A stretch of DNA of 64,000 bases from CAYYJR01 sp964472305. Lineage in GTDB: Bacteria > Armatimonadota > Hebobacteria > CAIYQO01. Position numbers and translations under genes: made by a program. The DNA is taken from contig CAYYJR010000003.1 of assembly GCA_964472305.1 (NCBI GenBank), forward strand, positions 186,001 through 250,000. Reading direction: 5' to 3'. Below are positions 45,640 to 55,077 of the stretch, one piece after another (the stretch's first letter is position 1; the number at the start of each line of letters is the position of its first letter). A model generated the notes under the pieces. It ran no database searches. It was not told where the DNA came from and worked only from the letters and a program-made list of their open reading frames with translations.

Positions 45640-46274
45640 AATATCCCGTGATGGCGGTGGTGTTGGTGTGGTGCGCGCTCTGGCTGTCCGGATGTACCGG
45701 CATGAATAGCTTGAGCGGCGGCAGCATCCCCATCGGCGATATCGACGGCAATGTCTATTTGCCGTCCCGCGCGCCGCTGCCGCAAAATGGCGTCACGGTG
45801 GAACTGCGTTCGACGGCCGGCGAGTTGTTGCAGGCCGTGACCAGCGGCGCCAACGGGCACTTTGTGTTCACCCTGGTGCCACCGGGATCGGTAATCGTGC
45901 GCGCAACGCAAGGCGCCCGCATTGCCCAGGTAGACATCGACCGCGACAACGTGGAGAACGCGCACGTCGAGTTGGTGCTGGCCGAGATTGATCCGGCGGT
46001 AACGTCGATCTCTCTGCAGGGACCACTGCCGGGCGATCCGCAGATCCTCCTCGCCGGCAGCACCGCGCAGTTCACCGCGATCGGCGTGAAGACAAGCGGC
46101 CCGGTGACCGGTCTACCGGTAAGCTGGGCGGTGCGGGGGTGGGAGATCGGAACGATCACCACTACCGGATTGTTCACGGCGACCGATGCGGGCCAGGGGA
46201 TGCTGTTCATACAATACGGTACGAAAAAGCAACATCTCAGAATCACCGTGCTGCCGCTGGTGCTGGGCCAGTGA
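45636..46274 (+). CDS. Lipoprotein with carboxypeptidase-regulatory-like beta domain
   Basis: 212 aa. Lipobox LSGC at the end of a short signal peptide (residues 1-20), so membrane-anchored. Residues about 33-110 form a Cna/carboxypeptidase-regulatory-like beta-sandwich (GDIDGNVYLPSRAPLPQNGV, ELRSTAGELLQAVTSGANGHFVF, VPPGSVIVRATQGA); residues 120-210 form a Big-like Ig domain (QILLAGSTAQFTAIGV ... TTTGLFTATDAG). Starts inside the regulator stop (ATGA) and ends inside queE (GTGA). Extracytoplasmic role unknown. Confidence 0.78.
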   Translation: MKYPVMAVVLVWCALWLSGCTGMNSLSGGSIPIGDIDGNVYLPSRAPLPQNGVTVELRSTAGELLQAVTSGANGHFVFTLVPPGSVIVRATQGARIAQVDIDRDNVENAHVELVLAEIDPAVTSISLQGPLPGDPQILLAGSTAQFTAIGVKTSGPVTGLPVSWAVRGWEIGTITTTGLFTATDAGQGMLFIQYGTKKQHLRITVLPLVLGQ

Positions 46275-47065
46275 GCGCCTCCTCCAATGCCGTCGTGCAG
46301 GAAATCTTCTCCGCTATTCAAGGTGAGGGGATGCTGGTGGGTGCACGCCAGCTCTTCATCCGCCTGCATGGCTGCCACCTCCGTTGCGACTATTGCGACA
46401 CCCCCGCCAGCCGCGCCATGCCGCCGTTGATGTGTGCCGTGGAACGGACGGCGGGCACGCGTGTGATGGTGAAACACGCCAATCCGCTCACCGTGGACGC
46501 GCTGCTTGCCATCGTGTGCCGTTTGCAGGCGGAGTATCCCCACCAGGCTGTCAGCCTGACCGGCGGTGAACCGCTACTGCACCAGCCGTTCCTCGATGCA
46601 TTGCTGCCCGCGCTGCACGCGCGGGGATTACACAGCTTGCTGGAGACGAATGGCCGCCTGCCGGAGGCGATGGCCGCGCTGTCGACGCCGCCGACCTTTA
46701 TCGCGATGGATATTAAACTGCCCACCCTCGCCGGCATCCCCGCCGAGTGGGAGCGCCAGACCGCCTTTCTCGAAGCCGCCATCACCTGCCTGCTGCGCGA
46801 CGGCACGGTTGCCGACCTCCTCGCGCGATTACAAATTAAAATCGTCTTCGGCGCAGACAGCCTGTCTGAAATCGATCGTGCCGTCGCGCTCATTGCCGCC
46901 TGCCGCACCGATCTGCCGTGCGTGCTGCAACCGCTCACCCCACGCCCGGGCAGCGCCGCCGCACCACCGCCCGCCACCGTGCTGGAGGCTCAGCGCCGCG
47001 CCGCCCGACACCTGGCCTGCGTCCGCGTCATCCCGCAGACGCATGTGATGCTGGGACAGTGGTGA
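46271..47065 (+). CDS. queE: 7-carboxy-7-deazaguanine synthase QueE
   Basis: Radical SAM enzyme of queuosine biosynthesis converting 6-carboxytetrahydropterin to 7-carboxy-7-deazaguanine. 264 aa. N-terminal EIFSAIQGEGMLVGARQLFIRL typical of QueE, then the radical SAM cysteines C35, C39 and C42 (CHLRCDYC). SLTGGEPLLH and DIKLPTL follow. The start is a GTG overlapping the previous stop by 4 nt; no ATG is available that keeps the QueE N terminus. Other queuosine genes (queC, queD, queF) are not in the window. Confidence 0.92.
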   Translation: MSASSNAVVQEIFSAIQGEGMLVGARQLFIRLHGCHLRCDYCDTPASRAMPPLMCAVERTAGTRVMVKHANPLTVDALLAIVCRLQAEYPHQAVSLTGGEPLLHQPFLDALLPALHARGLHSLLETNGRLPEAMAALSTPPTFIAMDIKLPTLAGIPAEWERQTAFLEAAITCLLRDGTVADLLARLQIKIVFGADSLSEIDRAVALIAACRTDLPCVLQPLTPRPGSAAAPPPATVLEAQRRAARHLACVRVIPQTHVMLGQW

Positions 47066-47588
47066 GATGCGCCGCGGGCATCCGGCCTGCCGCCTGCTCG
47101 AATCGCAGACTCGCTCGGTCAGCGCCTAATCCCGAATGGCGGGCAGGGAACACCCCGAGCACTCTCCCCACCAAACGCAGCGGGGCGGTCCGTATGGACC
47201 GCCCCGTGAACAGGTCATAATGTAACCACCTCTGCCGTGTGCTCCTTCGTTTCCGAACCCCACCCTAAAAGGTGGGTGCCGTTACTCATGGTCCGCCGGA
47301 TCTGGAAAAAATCCTAACCCGTTGGGCCAGAGCGCAGGCCCCGGAATGCTCTATGCTGGATCGAAACTCATGGAACTGAATCACGCACAGCGCAGAAACA
47401 TTATGAACTTGTCTTCTACGACTCAGTATACCACACACCCTCCGGAACAACAACGAAGTTACACGCGTTGTGTCTATTTTTCCCACACCACTGCCGCCCC
47501 AATGCACAGGCGCAATCCGGCAGGGAAACGGCGCGACGTGCCGAACAGAACCTTTACGACTCAACATATTCAACGCGGGAGTGTCTAT
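47066..47588. other. Intergenic region between queE and the GH95 gene
   Basis: 523 bp, no supported gene. It contains the queE 3' hairpin and a short 6-bp stem (47259-47264 with 47271-47276). The GH95 frame is open through the second half but codes for no homologous sequence before 47589. Confidence 0.5.
47181..47206 (+). terminator. Hairpin downstream of queE
   Basis: A perfect 11-bp GC-rich stem (47181-47191 with 47196-47206), loop GTAT, 115 nt after the queE stop. It lacks a U-tract. Confidence 0.5.
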
Positions 47589-49913
47589 ATGCAGCGTCCA
47601 CGAGCGGAATCTGACGTGCTCTGGTTAGGCCAACCGGCCAGCCGATGGCTGGATGCCTTTCCCCTCGGCAATGGCCGGTTAGGCGCCATGGTGTTCGGCG
47701 GCGTCGAAACCGAGCGGCTGGCGTTGAATCACGAGAACCTGTGGCGGGGCGTGACACGCGACCGCACGACACCGGTGGCGCATGCGCACCTGGCGGAGGT
47801 GCGCGAAAAGCTGTTTGCCGGCGAATGGCTGGAGGCCACCGAACTCGCCACGCGCTATTTCAGCGGACATGACCGCCGCGTGCAACCCTACCAGCCGCTG
47901 GGCGATCTTACGCTGGCGCTGCCGATCCACGGCAACACCCGCGAGTATCGCCGTAGCCTGCGCCTGAGCAGCGGCATCGCCGAAGTGAGTTATCGCGTGG
48001 GCGTGCTGCGCTTCCGGCGGGAGATCTTCGCCAGTGCGGAGCACGGCGTCATCGTGGTCCGCCTGAGTGCCGACCGTCCCGGCGCCATCACCGGCACGGT
48101 GGGATTGAGTCGCATCGATGATCCCGACTGCACCCTCACCCACTGGGCGCGCGACAACCGAGCCGGCTTGACGGGTGACTTCCCGGAAGGCGTCGCCTTC
48201 GCGGTCGAGGTGCGCGCGGTCTGCACCGGCGGCAAGATGCACGCCGGTGAAGGCGCCACTTTGGAAATCACCGGCGCGGACGAAGTGCTGCTGGTGCTGA
48301 CCAGCGCGGTGAATTACCACCAGCCGCGACCCGCCGACTGGTGCGCCCGCCACCTGGACGCGACGCCAATGGATTTCCTCATCCTGCACGACGCGCACGT
48401 GACCGAACATCGCGCATTGTTCGAGCGCGTGCGGCTGGAGGTGGGCGGCGATCCCGCGGTAGAAGCGCTGCCGGTCGATGAGCGCCTGCGCGCCATCCGC
48501 GCGGGTGAGGACGATCCCGCAATCATCGCCCGCTACTTCCAATACGGGCGCTACCTGCTGATGTCCAGTTCGCGCCGTTGCGACCAACCCGCCAACCTGC
48601 AGGGATTGTGGAGCGAAGAACTGCGGCCGCCGTGGGACGCTGACTTTCACCACGACATCAACATCCAGATGAACTACTGGCTCGCTGAGGTTTGCAACCT
48701 GGCTGAGTGCCTGCCGCCGTTCTTCCGCTACCTGAAACGCGCGCTGCCGCAGGCGAAACAATCCGCCCGCAATCTCTATGACTGCCGCGGCATCTTCCTG
48801 CCCATCCAGACCGACGTGTGGGATCGCGCCACCCCGGAATCACCGGGATGGGACGTGTGGACGGGCGCCGCGGCGTGGTTGTCCGCACACCTGTGGTGGC
48901 GGTATGAATATAGCCGCGATGAAGCCTTCCTGCGCGAGCAGGCCTATCCGTTCATGAAGCAAGCGGCGGCGTTCTACGAGGATTACCTGGTCGAACACCC
49001 GCAACACGGCTGGCTGGTGACGGCGCCGTCGCAATCGCCGGAAAATGTGTTCGTGGGCGGCGCCAGCCCGGTAAGCCTGTGTGTGGCCTCCACCATGGAC
49101 CTGCTGCTCATCCGTGAGCTGCTCGACCACTGCCTGCGCGCCAGTGATATCCTCCACTGCGACGCGGCGCGGCGCCGGCGCTGGCAGGCCATTTTGCGCA
49201 AGCTGCCGCCCTACCAGATCGGCAAGCACGGCCAGTTGCAGGAATGGCTGGATGATTTCGAGGAAGCAGAACCCGGCCATCGTCATGTCTCGCACTTGTA
49301 CGGCATCTTCCCGGGCGAGGAGATGACACCGGAGCGCCAGCCGGAATTCTACCGGGCGGCACGGGTATCGCTGGAACGCCGGCTGGCCGCCGGCGGCGGG
49401 CATACCGGCTGGAGCCGCGCGTGGACCGCCGTGCTGTGGGCGCGTTTCCTGGAGGGTGGGCTGGCCTACGAGCACCTGGCGCACCTGGCTACTGATTTCG
49501 GTACCGACAGTTTGCTGGACCTGCACCCGCCGCAAATCTTTCAGATCGACGGCAACCTGGGCGGCGCCGCGGCGGTGGCGGAGTTGCTGGTGCAAAGTCA
49601 CGGTGGAGTTATCCGCCTGCTGCCCGCGCTGCCGCCGTACTGGCCCACCGGTTCGGTCACCGGGTTGCGCGCGCGCGGCGGCTTCACCGTCGATCTCTCC
49701 TGGCGCGACGGCATGCTGACCGAGGCGCGCGTCACCAGCGACCTTGGCCTGCCCTGTCGCGTGCGGACGTCCGGCGTCACCTGCCGGCCTTTCAGCAACA
49801 ACAAACGCCTGCCATACGTCACCGATGATGACGGGACCTTGACGTTCAACACCATCCCGGGACAAGCAATTGTGCTGCAGGCGGCGCGCGATGTCGTGCA
49901 GGCGAAAAGGTAG
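47589..49913 (+). CDS. GH95 family alpha-L-fucosidase / alpha-L-galactosidase
   Basis: 774 aa inverting glycosidase removing fucose or galactose from glycans. N-terminal beta-sandwich ([33 protein letters not shown]), an (alpha/alpha)6 barrel and a C-terminal beta domain. Catalytic pieces known from the Bifidobacterium enzyme are present: the Asn pair in INIQMNYW, the general acid Glu in SQSPEN, and Asp in [11 protein letters not shown]. No signal peptide, so it probably acts in the cytoplasm, or its exporter is unusual. The ATG at 47589 follows GGGAGTGTCTAT. Confidence 0.93.
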   Translation: MQRPRAESDVLWLGQPASRWLDAFPLGNGRLGAMVFGGVETERLALNHENLWRGVTRDRTTPVAHAHLAEVREKLFAGEWLEATELATRYFSGHDRRVQPYQPLGDLTLALPIHGNTREYRRSLRLSSGIAEVSYRVGVLRFRREIFASAEHGVIVVRLSADRPGAITGTVGLSRIDDPDCTLTHWARDNRAGLTGDFPEGVAFAVEVRAVCTGGKMHAGEGATLEITGADEVLLVLTSAVNYHQPRPADWCARHLDATPMDFLILHDAHVTEHRALFERVRLEVGGDPAVEALPVDERLRAIRAGEDDPAIIARYFQYGRYLLMSSSRRCDQPANLQGLWSEELRPPWDADFHHDINIQMNYWLAEVCNLAECLPPFFRYLKRALPQAKQSARNLYDCRGIFLPIQTDVWDRATPESPGWDVWTGAAAWLSAHLWWRYEYSRDEAFLREQAYPFMKQAAAFYEDYLVEHPQHGWLVTAPSQSPENVFVGGASPVSLCVASTMDLLLIRELLDHCLRASDILHCDAARRRRWQAILRKLPPYQIGKHGQLQEWLDDFEEAEPGHRHVSHLYGIFPGEEMTPERQPEFYRAARVSLERRLAAGGGHTGWSRAWTAVLWARFLEGGLAYEHLAHLATDFGTDSLLDLHPPQIFQIDGNLGGAAAVAELLVQSHGGVIRLLPALPPYWPTGSVTGLRARGGFTVDLSWRDGMLTEARVTSDLGLPCRVRTSGVTCRPFSNNKRLPYVTDDDGTLTFNTIPGQAIVLQAARDVVQAKR

Positions 49914-50065
49914 CACCACGCCGCACGGCACAGCTCCGGGGATTCATGACAAACGAGGCTGCGCCGAACACGTCCACTTCCTCCGTGGCGCGTTATGCCG
50001 GGTTTACGCACGTGAATGCACACGCGCCATGGTGGATGTGGACTGCCGGTTGGCTTCGCTGGGCG

Positions 50066-51073
50066 TCACACCGGCGGCAGCGGCGTCATCAGGCGGCCCA
50101 GTGGCGGTTCGAGCGCCTCGGTGGCATGACGACCCGCGAAGAAGAGATACCCATAGAGCAGCAGGAACTCCACCAGCGCGACAGTGAGTTTGATTTCTTC
50201 GTGGATATTCAACGGGGAGAAGAAGCCTTCGACCAGGCCCGCCACCACCAGCAGGGCTGCCACTCCCATGATGAGCAGCAGTGCCTCCTTGCCGGCATTG
50301 CGCAGGGCGATGCGGCGGGGCAATCCGCCGGGATTGATGATCGCGTAGCCCAGCAGCAGTCCGGCCGCGCCGGCTATGTAAATGGCGCTGAGCTCGATCA
50401 CCCCGTGCGGCGCCACGAAAGCCCAGAAGTTAAGCGTGGTGACCGGGCCGTCCAACGCCACGCCGGCGCCGATGATGCCCAGCATCACGCCGTTGAAGAT
50501 CAGCAGGAACAGCGTGAGTACCCCGCCCGTCATGCCACCCGCGAATGCCAGAAAGGTGATGCGGATGTTGTTTGTCATAATCATGCTGGCGGCGGGCGCG
50601 CGCTGCAGTGCCTTCAGCCAATCCTGGGGGGTATGGTGGCGCGCGACCAGGCGGTCCAGCATGCTCATCAATTCGGGTGGCAGCACCTGCTCGGCAATCA
50701 CGCGGTCGTGCCAGGTCAACACGAAACCGATGAGGGCGGGAATGAGCATAGCCAGCACCGCCAGCAGCATCCAGACGGCATGACGGCGGAACGCGCGGGG
50801 AAAATCGGCGGCGAAAAAGCGTGACGCGCTGGGCCAGGGACGGTGCGGCGCCACGTAGACGTGCGCATAGCACTTGCCCACCAGGTTGTTCAGAAACGCG
50901 ATGCGTGGCAGGTCAACCCCGCGCATGCGATGAAACGACAGCTCGGTCGATGCCCGCCGGTACAGCTTACCGAACTCGATAATCTCGTCAGCGGTCAATC
51001 CGCTGAAACCCCGAGCCGTAATCAGCTCCAGGATTTCCTGCAATCGTTGCCACTCCGGATAGTCCTGCGCCAT
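50066..51073 (-). CDS. SpoIIM-like (DUF95) integral membrane protein
   Basis: 335 aa. Cytoplasmic N-terminal helical domain (residues 1-100: LQEILELITARGFSGLTADEIIEFGKLYRRASTELS), then about six membrane helices with RRHAVWMLLAVLAMLIPALIGF, NNIRITFLAFAGGMTGG, and FVAPHGVIELSAIYIAGAAG, the signature of the stage II sporulation protein M family found also in non-sporulating bacteria. Usual partners (RDD protein, DUF58, MoxR ATPase) are absent. The ATG at 51073 stands 6 nt after TATAAT, predicting a leaderless mRNA. Confidence 0.85.
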   Translation of the reverse strand: MAQDYPEWQRLQEILELITARGFSGLTADEIIEFGKLYRRASTELSFHRMRGVDLPRIAFLNNLVGKCYAHVYVAPHRPWPSASRFFAADFPRAFRRHAVWMLLAVLAMLIPALIGFVLTWHDRVIAEQVLPPELMSMLDRLVARHHTPQDWLKALQRAPAASMIMTNNIRITFLAFAGGMTGGVLTLFLLIFNGVMLGIIGAGVALDGPVTTLNFWAFVAPHGVIELSAIYIAGAAGLLLGYAIINPGGLPRRIALRNAGKEALLLIMGVAALLVVAGLVEGFFSPLNIHEEIKLTVALVEFLLLYGYLFFAGRHATEALEPPLGRLMTPLPPV

Positions 51074-51079
51074 AGCGGC

Positions 51080-51088
51080 ATTATACCA
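51080..51088 (-). promoter_or_regulatory. Extended -10 promoter, leaderless configuration, of the SpoIIM-like gene
   Basis: On the minus strand TGgTATAAT (51088-51080) ends 6 nt before the ATG; the -35 is weak and no ribosome site is present. Confidence 0.65.
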
Positions 51089-51205
51089 CAAGCCTCATTC
51101 CTCGTTCTCGCTACCCCGGGCATATGCGGCATGAATCGGGGGACAACCCGGGCCGGACGGACTGCACCTCAGGGTTTAGCAGCCCGCCATGATCGCCGGG
51201 GGCAG

Positions 51206-51239
51206 GCACCGCGCACACGGTGTGCCTTGTGCGCGGTGC
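51206..51239 (-). terminator. Hairpin downstream of the Gfo-isomerase-Gfo operon
   Basis: A perfect 12-bp stem (51206-51217 with 51228-51239) 27 nt after the last stop, with a 10-nt loop. No U-tract. Confidence 0.55.
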
Positions 51240-51266
51240 TGTCCCAGCGGCGATCTGTTTCAGGGA

Positions 51267-52466
51267 TCACGCGGGTGCAGGCACGCTTTCCAGGTCCGCG
51301 TTGAAGTAGGCGGCGATCTCGGCGTCCACCGGCGGGATGTCGCGCGGCGTGCTGCCGTGGCGCAGTGACTCGGCGGCCATGCAGCCGGCGGCCACGCTGA
51401 AGCGCGCGGCGATGGGCGAGGTTTTCACCTTGCCGCCTTCGTGCACGTAACGAAGGAATTCGCCCACGATCTTCGGATCGGCGCCGCCGTGGCTGCCGAT
51501 GTCGGTGGGGATGGGGAACTCCTCGTCACCGTTCGGCGCGTAGTGGTGGCGCTTGTTCCACAGCTTGATCACCGCTTCGCCGGGACCGTCGCCGAAATTT
51601 TCGAGGCGACCTTCGGTGCCGATGATGGTATAGTTGCGCCAGCCGTCCGGGGTGTAATGGCATTGCTGGTAGGAGCAGAACACGCCGTTGTCGAGTTGCA
51701 TCAGCATCATGCTGATGTCCTCGACGTCGATGATGGGATTCAGCCCTGTTTGCGACAGTGGGGGCCAGTTGTCCATGCGCCATCCCGCGTCGCCGCGCTC
51801 AGCGGGGTCGTGCCGGTCGGTGATCTGATCGTAGAGCGTCAGCCCACCCACTGCGGTGACGCGCCGGGAATAGCCGCCGCACAGCCAGTGCAGTATATCG
51901 ATGTCGTGCGCGCCTTTCTGCAGCAACAAGCTGGTGGCTTTGCTCTGTTCAGCGTGCCAGTCCTTGAAATAGGCATCGCACCCATAGCTGACGAAGTGCC
52001 GGCACCAACCGGCTTTCACCTCGCCGATGGCGCCCTGGTCGATCAGGTGTTTCATCTGCTGAATCACCGTCATGTGCCGCATGTTGTGGCCCAGGTACAG
52101 CTTGCGCCGTTGCTGAAACGCGGTGCGCAGGATGCGGTCGCAGCCGGCGATGGTGATGGCCATCGGCTTTTCCAGATACACGTGCTTGCCCGCCTCCAGC
52201 GCCGCCACCGCGTGCTCCTCGTGCCAGTAGTCGGGGGTGGTGACGAACACCGCGTCGATGTCCGGCCGCGCCAGCAAGGCGCGATAATCGTCGGAAACGA
52301 AGATGTCCTCGCCATATCGCTCCTGCGCCTCTTTGATGGCCGCGGGTACGATATCCACCACCGCGACGATGCGGGAGCCTTCCGCGGGTTTATGCGCCTC
52401 GCTGGCCAGCATGCCGCGTCCACCGCATCCGATCACGCCGATGTGCAACTCATCGAATTGACTCAT
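51267..52466 (-). CDS. Gfo/Idh/MocA family oxidoreductase
   Basis: 399 aa NAD(P)-dependent dehydrogenase. Rossmann start IGVIGCGGRGML, catalytic EKP in GKHVYLEKPMAIT, and a long second domain including HDIDILHWLCGGYSRRVTAVGG. The RYGEDIFVSDDYRALLARPDIDAVFVTTPDYWHEEHA segment matches the GFO_IDH profile. Last gene of an operon with a sugar isomerase and another Gfo/Idh; probably oxidation of a sugar, aldonate or cyclitol. Substrate unknown. Confidence 0.9.
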   Translation of the reverse strand: MSQFDELHIGVIGCGGRGMLASEAHKPAEGSRIVAVVDIVPAAIKEAQERYGEDIFVSDDYRALLARPDIDAVFVTTPDYWHEEHAVAALEAGKHVYLEKPMAITIAGCDRILRTAFQQRRKLYLGHNMRHMTVIQQMKHLIDQGAIGEVKAGWCRHFVSYGCDAYFKDWHAEQSKATSLLLQKGAHDIDILHWLCGGYSRRVTAVGGLTLYDQITDRHDPAERGDAGWRMDNWPPLSQTGLNPIIDVEDISMMLMQLDNGVFCSYQQCHYTPDGWRNYTIIGTEGRLENFGDGPGEAVIKLWNKRHHYAPNGDEEFPIPTDIGSHGGADPKIVGEFLRYVHEGGKVKTSPIAARFSVAAGCMAAESLRHGSTPRDIPPVDAEIAAYFNADLESVPAPA

Positions 52467-52534
52467 GCCTGTTCCCCTTCCGGAATATCGTTCCCGGTGC
52501 GGCTCATGCCTGGCCGGGATAATGTCACTCGCGC

Positions 52535-53545
52535 TTATCGCGCCCCGTGCGTGACGGGTGGCGAGGTGAGTTCCAGTTGCGCCAGCACGCCATTGAGGTA
52601 ATCACGGGCGGCGGGCAGGCGCTCTTCAATCTGTTCCAGGTACGGAATCGCCTCGTAGGCTTCCGGTTCGGCCATCTCTCCGGCGGCGATTTTTCGTCCG
52701 CATTCCCAGGCGATACGCGCCGTGTTCGCCAGTTCTTCGCGTGTCAGGTCCGGTTGCTGCGCGTGCCACCAACTCTCGAAGACCGGGATTTCATACCACC
52801 ACTTGTGGTCTTCGATGGAAAGCGACAGGTCGGGTGCACACGCGCCCAGGATGGGCAGGATAGCGGGCCAGTGCAGCGCGCCCTGTCCCGGCGGTCGTAC
52901 CTGGCGGCGCAAACCGGACGGACAGAAAAAGATGATCGCGTCTTTGGTGTGCGTCAGGTGGGTATACGGGGCGGCGCGGCGCGCGGCGGCGACCGGATCC
53001 TCGGCGAAACAGAAGACGTTGGCGGTGTCCAGGCAGATACCGCAGATGTCGGGCCCTACCGCTTCGGCCATATTCACCAGATCGAAAGTGGTGGTGTCGC
53101 CGTGTGTCTCCAGATTCACGCGACTGCCGTGGGCGCGCAGCACCGGCGCCAACTCGCGGATGAACGCGGCGCTGTCGGCCAGTTGCCGCGGCCATGCCAC
53201 GGGGTGGCGATACCGTTCCTCGTCGCTGCCCAGCGCGGTGTGCAATTCGTGCCAGCCGATGGCTGCCGCCGCCTCGATCTGGCGCGCGATCTCTGTCCGG
53301 TGGTCGTCCAGCGATCCCTTCACCGTGTGCGGATTCGGCGACGGTACCGAGACATGGGTGTAGAGACCCAGGCTGTCGGCGTAATCGCGCACCGCCGTCA
53401 GCTCGCCCAGGTCCAGCGTTTCGCTCAAACCGCGCAAGCTGCCAAACTGAGCGCCCGCCAGTTCCCGTGCCTTGATGTAGTCCAGTGTCTGGAAGGGATC
53501 GAGCTGCAGTTGATGCAGCGTAAACGTATCAAGTCCGACGCGCAT
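52535..53545 (-). CDS. Sugar phosphate isomerase/epimerase family (AP-endonuclease-2-like TIM barrel)
   Basis: 336 aa. Xylose-isomerase-like TIM barrel with metal-ligand candidates: E153-H155 region (NLETHGDTT), D174-like CLDTANVFC, HLTHTKD, and the final Glu-containing LSIEDHKWWYE. The family includes keto-inositol isomerases and sugar epimerases; the pairing with two Gfo/Idh enzymes suggests interconversion of oxidised sugars or cyclitols. The ATG follows AAAGGAG by 6 nt. Confidence 0.85.
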   Translation of the reverse strand: MRVGLDTFTLHQLQLDPFQTLDYIKARELAGAQFGSLRGLSETLDLGELTAVRDYADSLGLYTHVSVPSPNPHTVKGSLDDHRTEIARQIEAAAAIGWHELHTALGSDEERYRHPVAWPRQLADSAAFIRELAPVLRAHGSRVNLETHGDTTTFDLVNMAEAVGPDICGICLDTANVFCFAEDPVAAARRAAPYTHLTHTKDAIIFFCPSGLRRQVRPPGQGALHWPAILPILGACAPDLSLSIEDHKWWYEIPVFESWWHAQQPDLTREELANTARIAWECGRKIAAGEMAEPEAYEAIPYLEQIEERLPAARDYLNGVLAQLELTSPPVTHGAR

Positions 53546-53560
53546 GGGATGCTCCTTTCA

Positions 53561-54685
53561 TCAGGCGACGGGCCGCGGTGGGTTGAATGCGCCGTCCGGA
53601 GCGTATGGTTGCCAGGGTCGCGGCGTGATGGGCAGCGTCACCCGCTGACCCGTGTCATGCGACAGGTAGGCGGCTTCCGCCACCTCTACCGTGCCGCGCA
53701 CCGCGCGCCCGCTGGTGAGCACCTGCGCCGGTTCGCCGCGCAACAGCTTCAGCCACTCCGCGATGCAGCGCTCATGGCCGCCCCACTCGCCGCTCTTCAC
53801 CTGCTGGAAACCGCTCTCGGTCGGTACGCCTTCGTAGACGAAGGGATGCTCAATCTCCTCACTGTCATGCCGCAAGAGAAAGGTGCCTTTGCCCGACATG
53901 TAGTACGCTTCGCCGCGCGTGCCGCACACCTGCACCATCTCGTACCACAGCCCGTGTTCCACCGCGTTCGAGCGCGTGAACCAGTTAATGGAGAGTTGCG
54001 CCATCGCGCCGGACGCCATGGTGGCGGCCATGATGCCCAGCGCCTCGCCTTCCATGCGCTGCGGCACGGTTTTCGTCAGGCACATCACATCCTGGAATTC
54101 ACCGCCATACCAGCGCAGCGAGTCGATCTGGTGGGTGAGACAGCTCATGATGGCCCCGCCGCCCAGCCCATCCTTGAAGCGCACCCAGGCGCCTTCGGGA
54201 AAGACCACGTTCTGGTTATGATCCAGCTTCCAGTAGAAAATATCGCCCAGCACGCCGGAATCGACAATCTCCTTCAGCGCCATCCACTGCCCGTGGTAGC
54301 GCCGATCGTGGCACACCGTCAGCGAGACGCCGGCCTGCTCGCAGGCGTCGATCATCATGTCGCACTCATAGACGTTGCGCGCCATCACTTTTTCCACCAG
54401 TATGTGCCGGCCCAGCCGCGCCGCTTCCACGGTGGCGGGCATATGCAGGTAATGCGGCAACAGGATATCGACGGCGTCGATCTCCTCGGCTTGCAACAAA
54501 TCATGATAGTCGCGGTAGATGTGGATGTCGTTACCGAGTATGGCGCGCAGCGCGTCGTCGCGCTCCTCCCGCGGTTCGGAGACGGCGGTGACCACGCATC
54601 GATCCCGCAATTTCATCAACGCCGGGGCATGCGCGCCCAGAATGCCACCCCCGCCCAGTATCCCGATACGCATCTGCCTGCTCAT
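53561..54685 (-). CDS. Gfo/Idh/MocA family oxidoreductase
   Basis: 374 aa. N-terminal Rossmann GILGGGGILGAHAPAL; the EKP motif reads VEKVMARN, keeping the Lys. The second domain has HQIDSLRWYGGEFQDVMCLT. First gene of the Gfo-isomerase-Gfo operon; the next gene begins 16 nt on. The start at 54685 follows GAGGTGAGTAA. Less similar to the other two family members of the window than they are to typical dehydrogenases, so it probably has a different substrate. Confidence 0.88.
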   Translation of the reverse strand: MSRQMRIGILGGGGILGAHAPALMKLRDRCVVTAVSEPREERDDALRAILGNDIHIYRDYHDLLQAEEIDAVDILLPHYLHMPATVEAARLGRHILVEKVMARNVYECDMMIDACEQAGVSLTVCHDRRYHGQWMALKEIVDSGVLGDIFYWKLDHNQNVVFPEGAWVRFKDGLGGGAIMSCLTHQIDSLRWYGGEFQDVMCLTKTVPQRMEGEALGIMAATMASGAMAQLSINWFTRSNAVEHGLWYEMVQVCGTRGEAYYMSGKGTFLLRHDSEEIEHPFVYEGVPTESGFQQVKSGEWGGHERCIAEWLKLLRGEPAQVLTSGRAVRGTVEVAEAAYLSHDTGQRVTLPITPRPWQPYAPDGAFNPPRPVA

Positions 54686-55077
54686 TTACTCACCTCTTTC
54701 AACCACAACGCCGTCGCAACATGGCAACGGCTGCGTCATCGTATGCCGGGTCGCTCCATTTGTCAACGCCAGCCGGCCACGACATCGATCATGTCGTTGG
54801 ACAATTATACCGATCAGCGCTGCTTGGCGAGTATTTGATCTCGCGCGGAGGTGCTCTGCCCGCGTTGAACTGTATTGTGGAGAGACAATCCTGTGATTAT
54901 AAGAGCCTGCAACGGGTAATACCGGTGGCGAATCGTTGCACATCCTGCTTCGGTACGGTAGACGATGGTCGTCGGCTGACGAGGATGGCCTGCCCGGCGC
55001 AGCAACGGGCCGACGCAACCGCCGGGACAGTCATCCGTATCAGGACGCACCATGAACACATGGGGAAAGTGTCAAGG
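54686..55077. other. Intergenic region between the Gfo operon and PPK2
   Basis: 392 bp with no convincing gene (short open frames have no conserved look). It holds the operon promoter and an isolated minus-strand TATAAT (54809-54804) without a good -35. Confidence 0.55.
54738..54766 (-). promoter_or_regulatory. Promoter of the Gfo-isomerase-Gfo operon
   Basis: TTGACA (54766-54761), 17 bp, TACGAT (54743-54738) on the minus strand, 53 nt before the ATG at 54685. Confidence 0.7.

Noticed and set aside
47322..47588. N-terminal extension of the GH95 protein
   Set aside because: The frame is open but the extra 89 codons have no glycosidase homology, and a good ribosome site precedes the ATG at 47589.
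54814..55059. Minus-strand 81-codon frame in the gap upstream of the Gfo operon
   Set aside because: Start lacks a ribosome site, composition is random-like, and it overlaps an A/T-rich promoter-like zone.
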